Assembly: GCA_910579085.1 (NCBI GenBank)
Contig: CAJTRU010000005.1
Location: forward strand, 36,284 to 100,283
Direction: 5' to 3'
Source: an uncultured Lachnospiraceae bacterium
GTDB lineage: Bacteria > Bacillota > Clostridia > Lachnospirales > Lachnospiraceae
DNA length: 64,000 bases
Of the stretch, positions 18,393-27,545 are shown one piece after another; within the stretch, counting starts at the first letter, position 1, and every line of letters starts with the position of its first letter. A program made the position numbers and the translations under genes. A model generated the notes under the pieces. The model made no database searches and was not told the DNA's origin. It saw nothing but the letters and a program-made list of their open reading frames with translations.

Positions 18393-19103
18393 TCATTTTA
18401 CTGCAGTTTTCTCAATCTGTTCCATAGTCTGTATGCTGTCAATATTTAACAAAATTCCCAGCATATCTATACAGCCAGATGATGGCAGTACTGGTTCGCT
18501 GTCTGATATAACAATATTGTCCAGATATCCATCATCTCTGTTTGTCCTGATTGCAAAATATCCAGATTCATCACCAGTAGTTTCGTCATAATTGAAAGTC
18601 TGGCCAATGATATGGTACTGGTATAGCCCTTTGTCTATTGGATGTGCTATTTTTACTGCAAAATAACAGCCCTGGCAGCAGTTTTCAGAAATCCATTTTT
18701 GATGGTCCGCAATTACATAACAGGTATCTGCATTTCCAAAATAACTATCCAAACTACTGTTGCTGCCTGGGTACAGAAGCGAACCTGCCAGTTCCATAAC
18801 TTTGCTGTGTTCTAATGGCTTTTTGGTGGAAACAAAACCAGAATATGCAAGATTGTTCTGGTACAGATACATCTGGATAGCATCTGGTATTTTTTCATAA
18901 AGGCAATTTTGTATTGATTCTAACATTTTTCTTGTTTCTTCGTCTGTCAGTTTTCCATTAAATGATACAGAATAAATATTATCATCCTCCATAATTTCAA
19001 ACCTGTAGGATAAAAAACAGTCCCTGCCCTGCTGCATGGTGCTTTCTGGTGTATCTTCCTTCTGTGTGCCTGTAATATTGTTGTTAAAATTTTTTTGATT
19101 CAT
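18393..19103 (-). CDS. hypothetical protein, 236 aa
   Basis: No family recognised. A polar N-terminal tail (1-28, rich in Asn, Gln and Thr) is followed by a globular acidic protein with five Cys residues, including CCQGCYFA near residue 145. It has no signal peptide or membrane helix. AAAAAGGAGG precedes the ATG by 7 bases on the minus strand, a strong translation signal. It is convergent with the repeat region and divergent from the XRE gene. It could be a cytoplasmic effector or immunity-type protein, but nothing in the sequence decides this. Confidence 0.55.
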   Translation of the reverse strand: MNQKNFNNNITGTQKEDTPESTMQQGRDCFLSYRFEIMEDDNIYSVSFNGKLTDEETRKMLESIQNCLYEKIPDAIQMYLYQNNLAYSGFVSTKKPLEHSKVMELAGSLLYPGSNSSLDSYFGNADTCYVIADHQKWISENCCQGCYFAVKIAHPIDKGLYQYHIIGQTFNYDETTGDESGYFAIRTNRDDGYLDNIVISDSEPVLPSSGCIDMLGILLNIDSIQTMEQIEKTAVK

Positions 19104-19227
19104 AACGAAATCCTCCTTTTTAAATTTTTAGTATGAAGAAAGAATACCATCTGCACCATGTCTTTCTTTTTAGCAAAAATGCACTGAATGAATATGGTGG
19201 TTCATCTTATGTGCTTGCAAGTTTAGG

Positions 19228-19252
19228 GAATTTATAATTGTTACTGTAACAA
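19228..19252 (+). promoter_or_regulatory. promoter and perfect operator palindrome upstream of the XRE gene
   Basis: TATAAT (19233-19238) overlaps TTGTTACTGTAACAA (19238-19252), a perfect 15-bp inverted repeat around a central T. A repressor bound here would block the promoter. The XRE protein encoded just downstream is the obvious candidate. Confidence 0.65.
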
Positions 19253-19359
19253 CAGTTTTTATTAATTATATCACTTTGTTGAAGGATATCAACAAAATGG
19301 GATTGAAAAATATGCCTGATGTTGACATAATTCAACGAAATGGAAAGGATGGTAAAGTT

Positions 19360-19698
19360 ATGATGGATGTTAAGTTATGTCTGGAAGAGACAGGAAAAAG
19401 GATTATGGAGAGGAGGAAGAAGATGGGGCTGACACAGGAGCAGTTAGCAGAAAAATGCGAATTGACAACACAGGCAGTCAGCTATTTTGAATCTGGAAAA
19501 CGAGCCATGAGACCAGAAAATTTAATGAAAATTGCATCAGGTCTGGGTGTCAGTACAGATTATTTGTTGACAGGTGACATCATTGACAAGGACAAACTGC
19601 TGCTGTCTGAAAAGTTAGGCAAGCTTAATCCAAAAGAAGTAAGGCTTATTGAAAGTATCATTGATGAATGCATAGAGTTATATCATAGGGATGCATGA
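19360..19698 (+). CDS. XRE-family transcriptional regulator
   Basis: 112 residues from ATG 19360, chosen because AAAGGATGG lies just upstream; an alternative TTG start at 19276 has no binding site. Residues 10-65 form a canonical XRE helix-turn-helix (MGLTQEQLAEKCELTTQAVS, then GLGVSTDYLLTGD), followed by a short helical tail likely used for dimerisation. A perfect palindrome overlaps the upstream -10 box, so it is probably autoregulated. A terminator lies 180 bp downstream, so the gene is monocistronic. Confidence 0.85.
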   Translation: MMDVKLCLEETGKRIMERRKKMGLTQEQLAEKCELTTQAVSYFESGKRAMRPENLMKIASGLGVSTDYLLTGDIIDKDKLLLSEKLGKLNPKEVRLIESIIDECIELYHRDA

Positions 19699-19877
19699 TG
19701 TATAATAACAGTATGTTGTAACTCAGAAACCCTTATATGAATAAAGCCAGCTGGCAGGGTTTGGTGTCAGCTGGTCTAAGCTTAGGTAACTGTACAATAG
19801 TTCTAAAAACATATATCCTCATCTTCTTCTCTTTTGTTTCTATTCTTATAATCTGCTATATATGAAAAAACTTTGAA

Positions 19878-19903
19878 CCTGCATTTTTGCAGGATTTTTT
19901 CTG
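19878..19903 (+). terminator. intrinsic terminator
   Basis: CCTGCA (19878-19883) pairs with TGCAGG (19888-19893) around TTTT, followed by ATTTTTT. Confidence 0.75.
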
Positions 19904-19978
19904 TTTTTATTTTGGTATTATTAATATGCAGGGAGTATAAGCCAGTAAAATGAAATTTTTGAAGGGAGGTAAATGTTT

Positions 19979-20665
19979 ATGGCAGATATGGATATGGTAA
20001 TAGAAACAGGAGACATCAAAAGTGGATATATTGTTGATGGGATTATTACACCAGGGCTAAATCTTCTGGTTCTCCCCAAAAAACAAAGAGAACAATGTTT
20101 TAGCATGAGTTTCCCATTATTTATTGCAAAATCCAAGGGAATTTGGAAAGAAGCAACAGCTGGCAGTGTTGTTTGGTTTTCGCTGGAAGAAAACAAAGAA
20201 AAATCAAGGCAGATGTTTGATGGTTATACTATGGTACATGGCCAGATTTTTGATATCTATGCTTATAAGAATGGATATTTTGGAAACAAAATCAAGGATA
20301 CCATGGAAATTTTCTTGAAAGATAATCCACATATAAAGCTGGTGGTAATTGATTCCATTGAGGAAATTGTTAAAGGAGAAATTGGGCATATGGATTGTGG
20401 ACATGCCTGTGAAATCCTGCATAACATGAGGCTGGCTGCTATCCAGAAGGAAGTACCAATTCTGGTAACGGTGTATGAAGAGGATTTTGGTGATGGGAGC
20501 AAGTGGGATGGGGTATCAGATGTAGTTATAAGGATTAAAGAAGGAGAAAACCCGGGAAGACATGAATATATACTCTATATGAAAGAAAAGGATAAAACTG
20601 GATCAAAACTGGAAATAGTTCTTGATTCTAAAAATGGTAACTGGAACTGGATAACAACTAAATAA
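19979..20665 (+). CDS. RecA/RepA-fold (AAA_25-like) ATPase homologue with degenerate Walker A
   Basis: 228 residues from ATG 19979; GAAGGGAGG fits this start better than ATG 19973. The order matches AAA_25/RepA-like ATPases of mobile elements: a strand leading to the P-loop (GLNLLVLPKKQREQCFSMS), SVVWFSLEENKEK, the Walker B-like IKLVVIDSIEEIV, and a later VPILVTVYE strand. The glycine-rich GKT/S loop is replaced by PKKQREQ, so ATP binding is probably lost or altered. It sits upstream of the ParA partition locus, consistent with a plasmid-like replication/partition module. Confidence 0.6.
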   Translation: MADMDMVIETGDIKSGYIVDGIITPGLNLLVLPKKQREQCFSMSFPLFIAKSKGIWKEATAGSVVWFSLEENKEKSRQMFDGYTMVHGQIFDIYAYKNGYFGNKIKDTMEIFLKDNPHIKLVVIDSIEEIVKGEIGHMDCGHACEILHNMRLAAIQKEVPILVTVYEEDFGDGSKWDGVSDVVIRIKEGENPGRHEYILYMKEKDKTGSKLEIVLDSKNGNWNWITTK

Positions 20666-20837
20666 CACTTACACCTTTATATTGGGCTGCAGCATTATAA
20701 GAAACACTTAATGTTACAGTCTTTTTTTATTATAGGGAATGTTGCTGTTACAGACTGTATTTCTGCCAGTTCTGGGATGCAATGGCATGTGGTATCCTGA
20801 TATCAGGATTGTAGACAGGAAGACATTTTTACATGAT

Positions 20838-21115
20838 GGTATATGGACATGAAGTTAAAATGACATGTTGGAATGTCTATATGGTTACATGTCCATATGT
20901 AGCAAGGGTTACAAGCATTCATGCAGGCTGTTTTACTTGTTTATATGCAGACATAATTGCAGTTTTTCATGCAAAGATGCTGTCAAAATGGTATATCTGT
21001 ATGTTTGTAGATTTATATGCAGACATGCTGTCTGGAAAACAGGCTGGCATGTGTTCAGGGTTGTTTGCCTGCATGTAGTTATAAATGCGGATTTTCATGT
21101 AGACTGGCAGACATT
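20838..21115. repeat. direct repeats upstream of parA (candidate partition or replication site; gene-free 20666-21153)
   Basis: TTTATATGCAGACAT occurs exactly at 20940-20954 and 21012-21026, 72 bp apart. Related words recur: CATGTAGAC near 21096, ATATGGACATG near 20842, and CATGTAGACAT again after the parA operon near 22407. There is also an inverted arrangement around ACATGT near 20890. Repeats flanking a small parA operon are typical of type Ib centromeres (parS) or iterons. No gene is supported here. Confidence 0.65.
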
Positions 21116-21153
21116 ATTACATAGTTTTTAGAAAAACGAAGGGAGGAAAGTAT

Positions 21154-21921
21154 ATGAAAATTATATCTATATCAAACATTAAGGGTGGTGTGGGAAAGAC
21201 AACAACAGCATCTGTACTGGCTGTTGGGCTGGCTGAAAAAGGTTATAGGGTACTGTTAATTGACAGTGACCCACAAACAAACCTGACTATGTGCTTTATA
21301 CAAGAACAAGCAGACTGTAAACCAAGCTTATACCATGTTTATAGCAATGGTGAAGCTGTTGATGATGTTAAAGTGGCAGTGAAAAATAACCTGGATTTAA
21401 TAATTGGAGATTTTGAATTATGTAATGCAGATCTTCAGTTTGCGAAAGCAGGAAGATTGAAAATGCTCAAGAAAGCAATTAAAAGCATTAATACAGAATA
21501 TGACTTTGTGATCATTGATACACCACCTAATCTTGGAGTACTGTCATTAAATGCCTTCATTGCCAGTGATTATATGGTTGTTCCCATGTCTGCAGATTCC
21601 TTTTCACTCAAGAGTGTAAGGCTGTTAAAAGAAACATTGGATGATGTTGCAGATGAGACAGAGAAAGAGCTGCCTGTTGCTGGTATCCTGCTGACACGGT
21701 ATAACAACAGAACCAATGTATCAAAGCTGTTGGAAAATTCTTTGAATTCTGCTGCTAAGTTATTGGGCACAAAAGTTTTTGAAAGTAGAATCAGACAGGC
21801 AGTTATATTGCAGGAAAGCCAGATTGCAAGAGAAGATTTATTTTCATATGCTGTAAATGCAAAAGTAACTGAAGATTATAGAGGATTTATTGACGAATTT
21901 CTGGAAAGGACAGGTGTATGA
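21154..21921 (+). CDS. parA: ParA-family partition ATPase
   Basis: 255 residues with the deviant Walker A KGGVGKTTTA (10-19), Walker A' LLIDSDPQTN (34-43) and Walker B YDFVIIDTPPNLG near residue 117: all the ATPase signatures of ParA/Soj. It lacks the long N-terminal DNA-binding domain of type Ia ParA, so it is type Ib. GAAGGGAGGAAAG lies upstream. It overlaps the next gene by 4 bp (ATGA). It would segregate a plasmid or an excised integrative element using the direct repeats upstream. Confidence 0.92.
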   Translation: MKIISISNIKGGVGKTTTASVLAVGLAEKGYRVLLIDSDPQTNLTMCFIQEQADCKPSLYHVYSNGEAVDDVKVAVKNNLDLIIGDFELCNADLQFAKAGRLKMLKKAIKSINTEYDFVIIDTPPNLGVLSLNAFIASDYMVVPMSADSFSLKSVRLLKETLDDVADETEKELPVAGILLTRYNNRTNVSKLLENSLNSAAKLLGTKVFESRIRQAVILQESQIAREDLFSYAVNAKVTEDYRGFIDEFLERTGV

Positions 21922-22343
21922 TTATGGGTGGGGTGAATATGAAACTGATGAAGGGTATAGATGATGCTGAAAGCCAGTTACAGAAAGAAAAACAAACAAC
22001 AAAAACAGAAGAAGCAATGAGGAAAGGGACAGGGACTGAAAATAACAAGGGAACTGTTAGAAACCCTCAGAAATCAGAGAAACAGCCAAGAATAAAGAAA
22101 AATACAGGGATGGGAAAAAACAATGAAAAGGAAACTGATAAGATGCTGAAGAAGCAGGTGTTTTCATTCAGAGCGGTGTTGGCTGACATATCAATTTGGA
22201 AAGCTTATGCAGTTGCATCGGGAAAGACTATGGAAGATATATGCAATGCTGCTATGTATGAATATCTTAAGAAGCATAAGCTGGCAGGTGTAGAACAGGC
22301 AATCTTTGAAGCAATAAAGGCAAGGGATGCAAATGACAGGTAA
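21918..22343 (+). CDS. probable small ParB-like centromere-binding partner of ParA
   Basis: 141 residues. The first 80 are very polar and basic (Lys, Glu, Thr, Asn) and probably disordered. The last 60 (KKQVFSFRAVLADISIWKAY, then GKTMEDICNAAMYEYLKKH) look like a short strand plus two helices, as in ribbon-helix-helix proteins. Start ATG 21918 overlaps the parA stop; ATG 21939, with GGGTGGGGTGA in front, is an alternative. Translational coupling to parA and the flanking repeats make a ParB/ParG-type role likely. Confidence 0.6.
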   Translation: MIMGGVNMKLMKGIDDAESQLQKEKQTTKTEEAMRKGTGTENNKGTVRNPQKSEKQPRIKKNTGMGKNNEKETDKMLKKQVFSFRAVLADISIWKAYAVASGKTMEDICNAAMYEYLKKHKLAGVEQAIFEAIKARDANDR

Positions 22344-22496
22344 CAGGCAGGGGAAAGAATGTAATTTGTTAATGTTGGTAAAAATAATGGAAAATCTTTG
22401 ATTTCATGTAGACATACAAACATATCATCATGTAGGAGTGTTATCGTATTTACTGGAAGATAAGAATATAAGTATAGATTTCTTTAATTTTTTATC

Positions 22497-22539
22497 TAAA
22501 AAAAAGATGAGGTCTGCATGGAAAATCTCATCTTTTTTA
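22497..22539 (+). terminator. intrinsic terminator
   Basis: AAAAAGATGAG (22501-22511) pairs with CTCATCTTTTTT (22527-22538). It ends the parA operon just ahead of the Rpn-family gene. Confidence 0.8.
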
Positions 22540-22557
22540 TAGTAATTAGAGGACAAA

Positions 22558-23394
22558 GTGGTAAAACATACCATTAAGGACAGTGTTTTTACAAATTTAT
22601 TTAAAGAGAAAAAATATCTGGTGCAGCTGTTCCATGCACTCCATCCAGAAAGAAAAGGTGTTACAGAAGAGGATATCAAAGAAGTGACAGTCAGTAATGT
22701 CCTTGTGGATGACATCTATAATGATGTGGGGTTCATGGTCGGGTCAACTTTGCTGGTACTGGTTGAATGCCAGTCTACCTGGACAGTGAATATCATATTT
22801 AGGGCATTGATGTATCTGGTACAGACATACAGGGAATATTTCAGGAAAACAAAACAGAACCTGTATAAAAGTAAAAAACTGGAAATGCCTGAACCAGAAT
22901 TATATGTCATATATACTGGGAACAGGAAAACAAGACCAGAAGAAATTTCTTTGAAAGAAGAATTTTTTGATGGGAAAGACATTTGTATTGATGTTAAGGT
23001 AAAGATGGTGTATGATGGCAGGGATGGCGATATTATTAACCAGTATGTTGTATTCACTAAGGCATGTAATGAACAGGTGGAAGTTTATGGCAGGACCAGG
23101 AGGGCTATACAGGAAGCAGTCAGGATATGCAAGGATAAAAATGTCCTGAAGGAATATCTGGAAAGCAGGGAGCAGGAGGTGGTAGACATGATGATGGAAC
23201 TGTATGACGAGCAGGAGATACTTAAATCTTATGTTGAAAGCGAAAGGTTTGATGCTGAAAATGTTGCAAAAATTGAAACAGCCAAAAGATTCCTGAAGAT
23301 GGGAAAACTTTCTGTTGAGGAAATTGCAACAGGTTCTGGACTTTCAATAGAAACTGTACTGGAGCTGCAGAAGGAACAGTTACAGATGGTATAA
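22558..23394 (+). CDS. Rpn/PD-(D/E)XK nuclease family protein
   Basis: 278 residues from a GTG start at 22558. It has the fold pattern of Rpn recombination-promoting nucleases, annotated as PD-(D/E)XK nuclease family transposases in Firmicutes: DSVFTNLFKEKKYLVQLFHA (9-28), then the catalytic core NDVGFMVGSTLLVLVECQS (about 55-73) with Asp and Glu-Cys-Gln, and YRALMYLVQ-like helices. The C-terminus carries a helix-turn-helix-like tail (VEEIATGSGLSIETVLELQK). The start is weak (AGAGGA, GTG). A second relative lies at 31.9 kb in unit II. Confidence 0.8.
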   Translation: MVKHTIKDSVFTNLFKEKKYLVQLFHALHPERKGVTEEDIKEVTVSNVLVDDIYNDVGFMVGSTLLVLVECQSTWTVNIIFRALMYLVQTYREYFRKTKQNLYKSKKLEMPEPELYVIYTGNRKTRPEEISLKEEFFDGKDICIDVKVKMVYDGRDGDIINQYVVFTKACNEQVEVYGRTRRAIQEAVRICKDKNVLKEYLESREQEVVDMMMELYDEQEILKSYVESERFDAENVAKIETAKRFLKMGKLSVEEIATGSGLSIETVLELQKEQLQMV

Positions 23395-23449
23395 CCAAAA
23401 AATGTAATAAGGATAGTTATTTTGCTAAAACTATAAAAACAGTATGAGA

Positions 23450-23482
23450 GACAGGAAGTTCTGTGGTAACATCCTGTCTTTT
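23450..23482 (+). terminator. intrinsic terminator (within gene-free 23395-23735)
   Basis: GACAGGA (23450-23456) pairs with TCCTGTC (23472-23478), followed by TTTT. Nothing else is recognised in 23395-23735. Confidence 0.7.
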
Positions 23483-23735
23483 GTGTGTTTTGGATTATTT
23501 GTATGTAATAGAAACAGGTATTAAAATAAACTGTTGATGGTTTCTTAATTATTCATATCTAGGCAGTGTTGCCTTTATAAAAATATATATACATTCATTG
23601 TGCTATGGAAAGTGCAGGTGCATGTTTGATGTTGCATATCCAAATACCTGTTTCTGCCAATATTTTCAGTAGTTCCTGTATAGTACAATAACAGAGAAAT
23701 GGAAACATGGAAATACAGGAAAGGAGGTAAGATAA

Positions 23736-24467
23736 ATGGATGAAAGGCTAAAGGATATTGTGGATAATTTAGAATCCATGATAATTGGTTTAGATGAAGC
23801 ATTCAAATTTCATTGTGATATGTGTGGGAAGTGTTGTATACACAGGGAAGATATCCTGCTGTCACCAAAAGACATCTATAATATGGCTAAAGAATTGGGC
23901 ATAAAAGCAGAAGAATTGTTTGAACAATATTGCGAAGTTTATGTGGGACAGGATTCCAGAGTTCCCATTGTTAGGTTGAAACCTCGTGGTTCAGTTAAAA
24001 GGTGTCCACTGCTAAAAAACAGGAAGTGTATGGTGCATAAGGCGAAACCAACAGTCTGTGCTATGTTCCCTATCGGCAGGTGTCTTATGGCAACAAATCC
24101 AAAAGAAGGTCTTAAGGATATCAGCCAAGGCAAGTTCCAGTATATATTCAGCGATCCTGGGTGTGGGGATGCTTCAGAAACTCATACTGTTAGGGAATAT
24201 CTGGAATCTTTTGGGATACCTGTGGAAGATGACTTTTTCCTGAAATGGCAGCAGGCAGTACTTGATATGGGTAATTTTTTCCGAAAAATTGAAAAAACTG
24301 TGAGCCATGAAACCATGGAACTGGTATGGAGAGCAGCCTTTATTGGGTTATATTTGCATTATGAAACTGAAAAAGACTTCATGCCACAGTTTGAAGACAA
24401 TGTAAAGAATTTTTTTGATATGCTGGATTCAGTTTTTCCAGAGGGAGGGGATAAACCAGTAATATAA
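23736..24467 (+). CDS. YkgJ-family cysteine-cluster protein
   Basis: 243 residues. FHCDMCGKCCIHREDI (about 28-43) and later CPLLKNRKCMVHKAKPTVC (about 92-110) supply the CxxCxxCC...C...CxxxxxxxxC pattern of YkgJ/UPF0153 proteins, which bind zinc or an Fe-S centre; their cellular role is not well defined. The remainder is a helical domain that I cannot assign. AAAGGAGGTAAG lies 6 bases upstream. It is a stand-alone gene between two strong terminators. Confidence 0.85.
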   Translation: MDERLKDIVDNLESMIIGLDEAFKFHCDMCGKCCIHREDILLSPKDIYNMAKELGIKAEELFEQYCEVYVGQDSRVPIVRLKPRGSVKRCPLLKNRKCMVHKAKPTVCAMFPIGRCLMATNPKEGLKDISQGKFQYIFSDPGCGDASETHTVREYLESFGIPVEDDFFLKWQQAVLDMGNFFRKIEKTVSHETMELVWRAAFIGLYLHYETEKDFMPQFEDNVKNFFDMLDSVFPEGGDKPVI

Positions 24468-24524
24468 GATAAATTTATATGGCAAAAGAGACCATTTAAC
24501 CAGCTGGCAATGGTTGCAGGCATG

Positions 24525-24564
24525 GAAAAGGTCTTGGAAAAAATATTTTTTCCAAGACCTTTTC
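24525..24564. terminator. strong bidirectional terminator (within gene-free 24468-24867)
   Basis: A perfect 18-bp stem (24525-24542 with 24547-24564; GAAAAGGTCTTGG...) with an A/T-rich tip and flanks. The rest of 24468-24867 is very AT-rich and probably holds the promoter of the next gene. Confidence 0.85.
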
Positions 24565-24867
24565 TTATTCCAAATTGATCATTAATGGCATTTTTATATA
24601 AGAAATAGAGTAAATAGGAAAATGGTGATGGTATATTTCACTATGGGTATTTGGTAATCAAAGGAAAGTTAATGCTATCCCAAATTCAAAAAAAATTCAA
24701 AAAAGTAAAAAATATGCTAAAGTTTCAGATAAAATTCACCGATATAGAATATATGAATAAGAAATCAGGAGAGAAATATCCATTTCCCTGGCTCATTCAT
24801 CTGAGAAATGAAACTAAAAATTCCTAGATTTCTAAGGAAAATCACTTGATAATATAGGGGGTGAATA

Positions 24868-25653
24868 ATGGGAAAAAAACTTGATTTTGTAAGAGTTGCA
24901 GACCCAAACAAAGAGATACTGGCTGACCTTTTGGTGGCTGCTAAGGGGCCAGGAAGGACTATGAAGAAATTCGCAGCAGAGTGTGGAAGCAGCCAGCCTA
25001 CCTTTTCGAGGATTGCAAACCAGTTATACAAAGGGCCTCTTTCAGATGAAATGGTAAAAGCAATTGCAGAGCATGCAGACCCTGGGAGTGGTGTCGGGCT
25101 TGATATGTTAATGGGGGCAAATGGGATGGCAAGGGTTGTGGATTCATCCACAGTTGTCCGGGATTCAAGAATGGAGGTAGAAAAAGAGTTTGTTAATGTA
25201 GTTATATCAAGGCTTGAAATGGATGGCAGCTTAATTGCCAACGAAATAGACCACCTTTTTCTGATTGGGACAACCCACAGATTTAAGCCCGATTTGCTGG
25301 TGAGGGTAAAATCAGCAACAAATGGAAGCTACTTATGGGCATTTGAGCTTATTTTGCCAAAAATGGATTTATCTGGAAGGCAGGGTATAGATAATGGAGA
25401 CCATTATAAACAGTCGGTAGCGGAGTATGGAAGATTATTTATAGAAAAAGTAGGCAGAATATTGCCCTTGTTTTACAATAGTGGCGAACCAATAGGAAAA
25501 ATTTCATTTGTTGTTACAGACGAAAAAGCTTTTGAATATTTAATTTCAGAATATGCAGAATATTACCGGGTACCATTTAAGGCATCATTTGTCTTGTATA
25601 ACATAGAAAGGGAAGTTATAGAAATGGAGACTGCATTGAAGAGTGCTGAATGA
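24868..25653 (+). CDS. hypothetical protein with N-terminal HTH-like segment and possible nuclease-like core
   Basis: 261 residues. Residues 15-75 look like a helix-turn-helix (MKKFAAECGSSQPTFSRIAN). The C-terminal half has a strand-rich pattern FKPDLLVRVKS, LWAFELILPK, spaced like a PD-(D/E)XK core with Asp and Glu but no clear Lys; nuclease activity is therefore a weak guess. TAGGGGGTGAAT precedes the ATG. It is probably the first gene of a short operon with the zinc-ribbon gene 70 bp downstream. I know the arrangement of HTH plus conserved tail in related genomes, but no function. Confidence 0.5.
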   Translation: MGKKLDFVRVADPNKEILADLLVAAKGPGRTMKKFAAECGSSQPTFSRIANQLYKGPLSDEMVKAIAEHADPGSGVGLDMLMGANGMARVVDSSTVVRDSRMEVEKEFVNVVISRLEMDGSLIANEIDHLFLIGTTHRFKPDLLVRVKSATNGSYLWAFELILPKMDLSGRQGIDNGDHYKQSVAEYGRLFIEKVGRILPLFYNSGEPIGKISFVVTDEKAFEYLISEYAEYYRVPFKASFVLYNIEREVIEMETALKSAE

Positions 25654-25722
25654 TAATTAGAGAGGAGTCCGATAAATCGGACATAACCATTAATCAATCA
25701 AAATGAAAAGAGAGGTAGTTTT

Positions 25723-25917
25723 ATGGAAACAATGCAGTTAAAATGTCCTGTTTGTAATGCCCGGTTAATTGATTCAGTTTCAGGTAATAGGTCAAAACTG
25801 GTACCTGAAGAGAATTTCAGGTCGGAATGGAGGCCTGATTATATCCAGAAATGCCCAAAATGCAAAAGGCAAATTGGAATAAAGAAATTAATTCCTGTTA
25901 ACAGGAAGGTAAATTAA
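25723..25917 (+). CDS. small zinc-ribbon protein (64 aa)
   Basis: 64 residues with two CxxC knuckles, CPVCNARL (9-16) and CPKCKRQIG (45-53), a treble-clef/zinc-ribbon pattern seen in small proteins of mobile elements. AGAGAGGTAG precedes the ATG. It is followed directly by a strong terminator. It may be an RNA- or DNA-binding accessory protein; nothing more specific can be said. Confidence 0.7.
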   Translation: METMQLKCPVCNARLIDSVSGNRSKLVPEENFRSEWRPDYIQKCPKCKRQIGIKKLIPVNRKVN

Positions 25918-25952
25918 TACTTGGCACAGAGCACGATGCATCATGACATACG

Positions 25953-25997
25953 AGCCTGGCAGGTAGTTTGTAAAAAACTGTCTGCCAGGCTTTTATT
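25953..25997 (+). terminator. intrinsic terminator
   Basis: AGCCTGGCAG (25953-25962) pairs with CTGCCAGGCT (25982-25991), followed by TTTATTT. It argues against starting the next gene at TTG 25921. Confidence 0.85.
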
Positions 25998-26079
25998 TAT
26001 AACAGGAAATATTATTCTGGTTCAAGGAAGTATAATTAAAATGCTGGCTCCCAGGCTGACAGGGGAGAAAGGAGCATAT

Positions 26080-26619
26080 ATGGCTGGATATAATGGTTAT
26101 AGAATGAGCAACAATGCGGTTCAGGCATATGAAGATGGGGAAATGCCGATGTCAAAATGGACGAAAGCTGCTATTATTGCCAACATTAAAGAACAGGCAG
26201 ATGATGGAGGGTTATCACTGAAATGCAGCCTTACGGTTTTAAAAAAAATTCCAGCAGGAGTCCTGAGAGACAGGTGTTTGTACAGGTCATCATGGCATCA
26301 TACTGGAAAATATTACCACGAAACAGATTTTTATTCTTTGGATACTTCCGCTATTGAAGAACTGACAAATGAAGATTTGCAGCAGATGGCACTGGATTAT
26401 AAGGAAGAGCAGGAAAGGATAAAAAGGGAGAAAGCGGAAGATACAGGAAAAAAATGTGAATGTACCTTTTTAGTATGGCCAAGTTTCGGAAAACGTGCAA
26501 GACCAGAAGAAATCACGGAAGTTGGGATTATAAAGGGTAACTGGTTTTATCGACCCAATGGCAGGAAAAAGTCTATTTATGCAAGGGGATTCAGGGAAAT
26601 AAGGGAGATTAGCGAATAG
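26080..26619 (+). CDS. mobile-element hypothetical protein (MSNNAVQAYEDGEMPMSKW family)
   Basis: 179 residues from ATG 26080, chosen because GGGGAGAAAGGAG lies just upstream and a terminator precludes the longer frame. The N-terminus GYRMSNNAVQAYEDGEMPMS is the recognisable start of a family common on Firmicutes phages and conjugative elements. A conserved YRSSWHHTGKYYHETDFY stretch lies near residue 75, and a coiled Lys/Glu-rich segment near 115. Function unknown. It is the last well-supported gene before the integrase region. Confidence 0.65.
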   Translation: MAGYNGYRMSNNAVQAYEDGEMPMSKWTKAAIIANIKEQADDGGLSLKCSLTVLKKIPAGVLRDRCLYRSSWHHTGKYYHETDFYSLDTSAIEELTNEDLQQMALDYKEEQERIKREKAEDTGKKCECTFLVWPSFGKRARPEEITEVGIIKGNWFYRPNGRKKSIYARGFREIREISE

Positions 26620-27545
26620 TAACGGAATTAAAAAATCTGCCCCAAGATGGGCGGAAAGCCACAAAGGCCTGCCGGGAGCCTTAAATTCCCGGCCCATAAT
26701 AAAAGCTGGTGATAAACTCAAAGACTTCAAACAGGAGCAGGCAGGAAAATATGATGATAACTTTGTATATTTGTCTAGGAAGCTGAAAAACCTTACTTCC
26801 TGAAAAAACATAAAATTTTTCGGGATGAAACCGGTAATTAGTAAATATCAAGTTATGTTTTGTAAAAAAACATTAATTTTACTAAATGCTAAATTATTAT
26901 ATCTAGCTAGATATTTAATTTATGATGTATTGGTTAAGGAGTAATAGCACATGAAAAAATAATTCTACAACTCAAAGCAGGAATTTGTAGATTGTCATAC
27001 CGAAGGATATGGTGGAAGTTGCAAAACTATTCACGAAACCAGTAATCAAGAAAATTATAATTGTACATAATGAAAGGGTGTTTGTTATAGAAGGTGGGCT
27101 GATGATATATGTCTGGCCAGCATATCAAGGGAAGATGTCAATCAGGATGCAATGGAGATTTATATTGACAGGGGTGTATTAGGGGTAAGGTTTTTTACAG
27201 ATATTGTAAATAATAAGTTTAGGATGGAAAGAGGGAATACAGAAGAAGATTTGCGATGGTTTTACTGATGCTGAAGCCCAGAGGAATGATTAATCCGCTA
27301 ATATTAGAATAGATGTGTAAGTTAGTGTTCCGAAAGCTTTACTGGAATGAAAGAAGGATAAATGTTGCAAAATGAACAGAAAATAGAGGTAAAAGTGAAA
27401 TTCAGGAAGTGGGAAAAGCCGGTGGGGTTACCCCACAGCAGGATATGGGACAGACTTGTTACAAGGGGTGGGGATTTGTCCCAAAATCATAATAGAGGCT
27501 TGGGAGTTCCTAAGAGGACACAGAATGACAGGGAGGTGGCTGGAT
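26620..27545. other. long gene-poor region before the first xis-int pair
   Basis: About 925 bases. GCCGGGA/TCCCGGC (about 26668-26692) forms a short hairpin. Two fragments stay open without good starts: 26624-26803, no start codon; and 27130-27269, encoding MEIYIDRGVLGVRF... in one frame and overlapped by a 57-codon frame in another. They look like decayed coding DNA. No complete gene is supported. Confidence 0.45.

Noticed and set aside
20833..21131. Two Cys/Met-rich frames upstream of parA
   Set aside because: They are produced by the repeated ATGCAGACAT-type words; no ribosome binding site, and the region fits a partition site.
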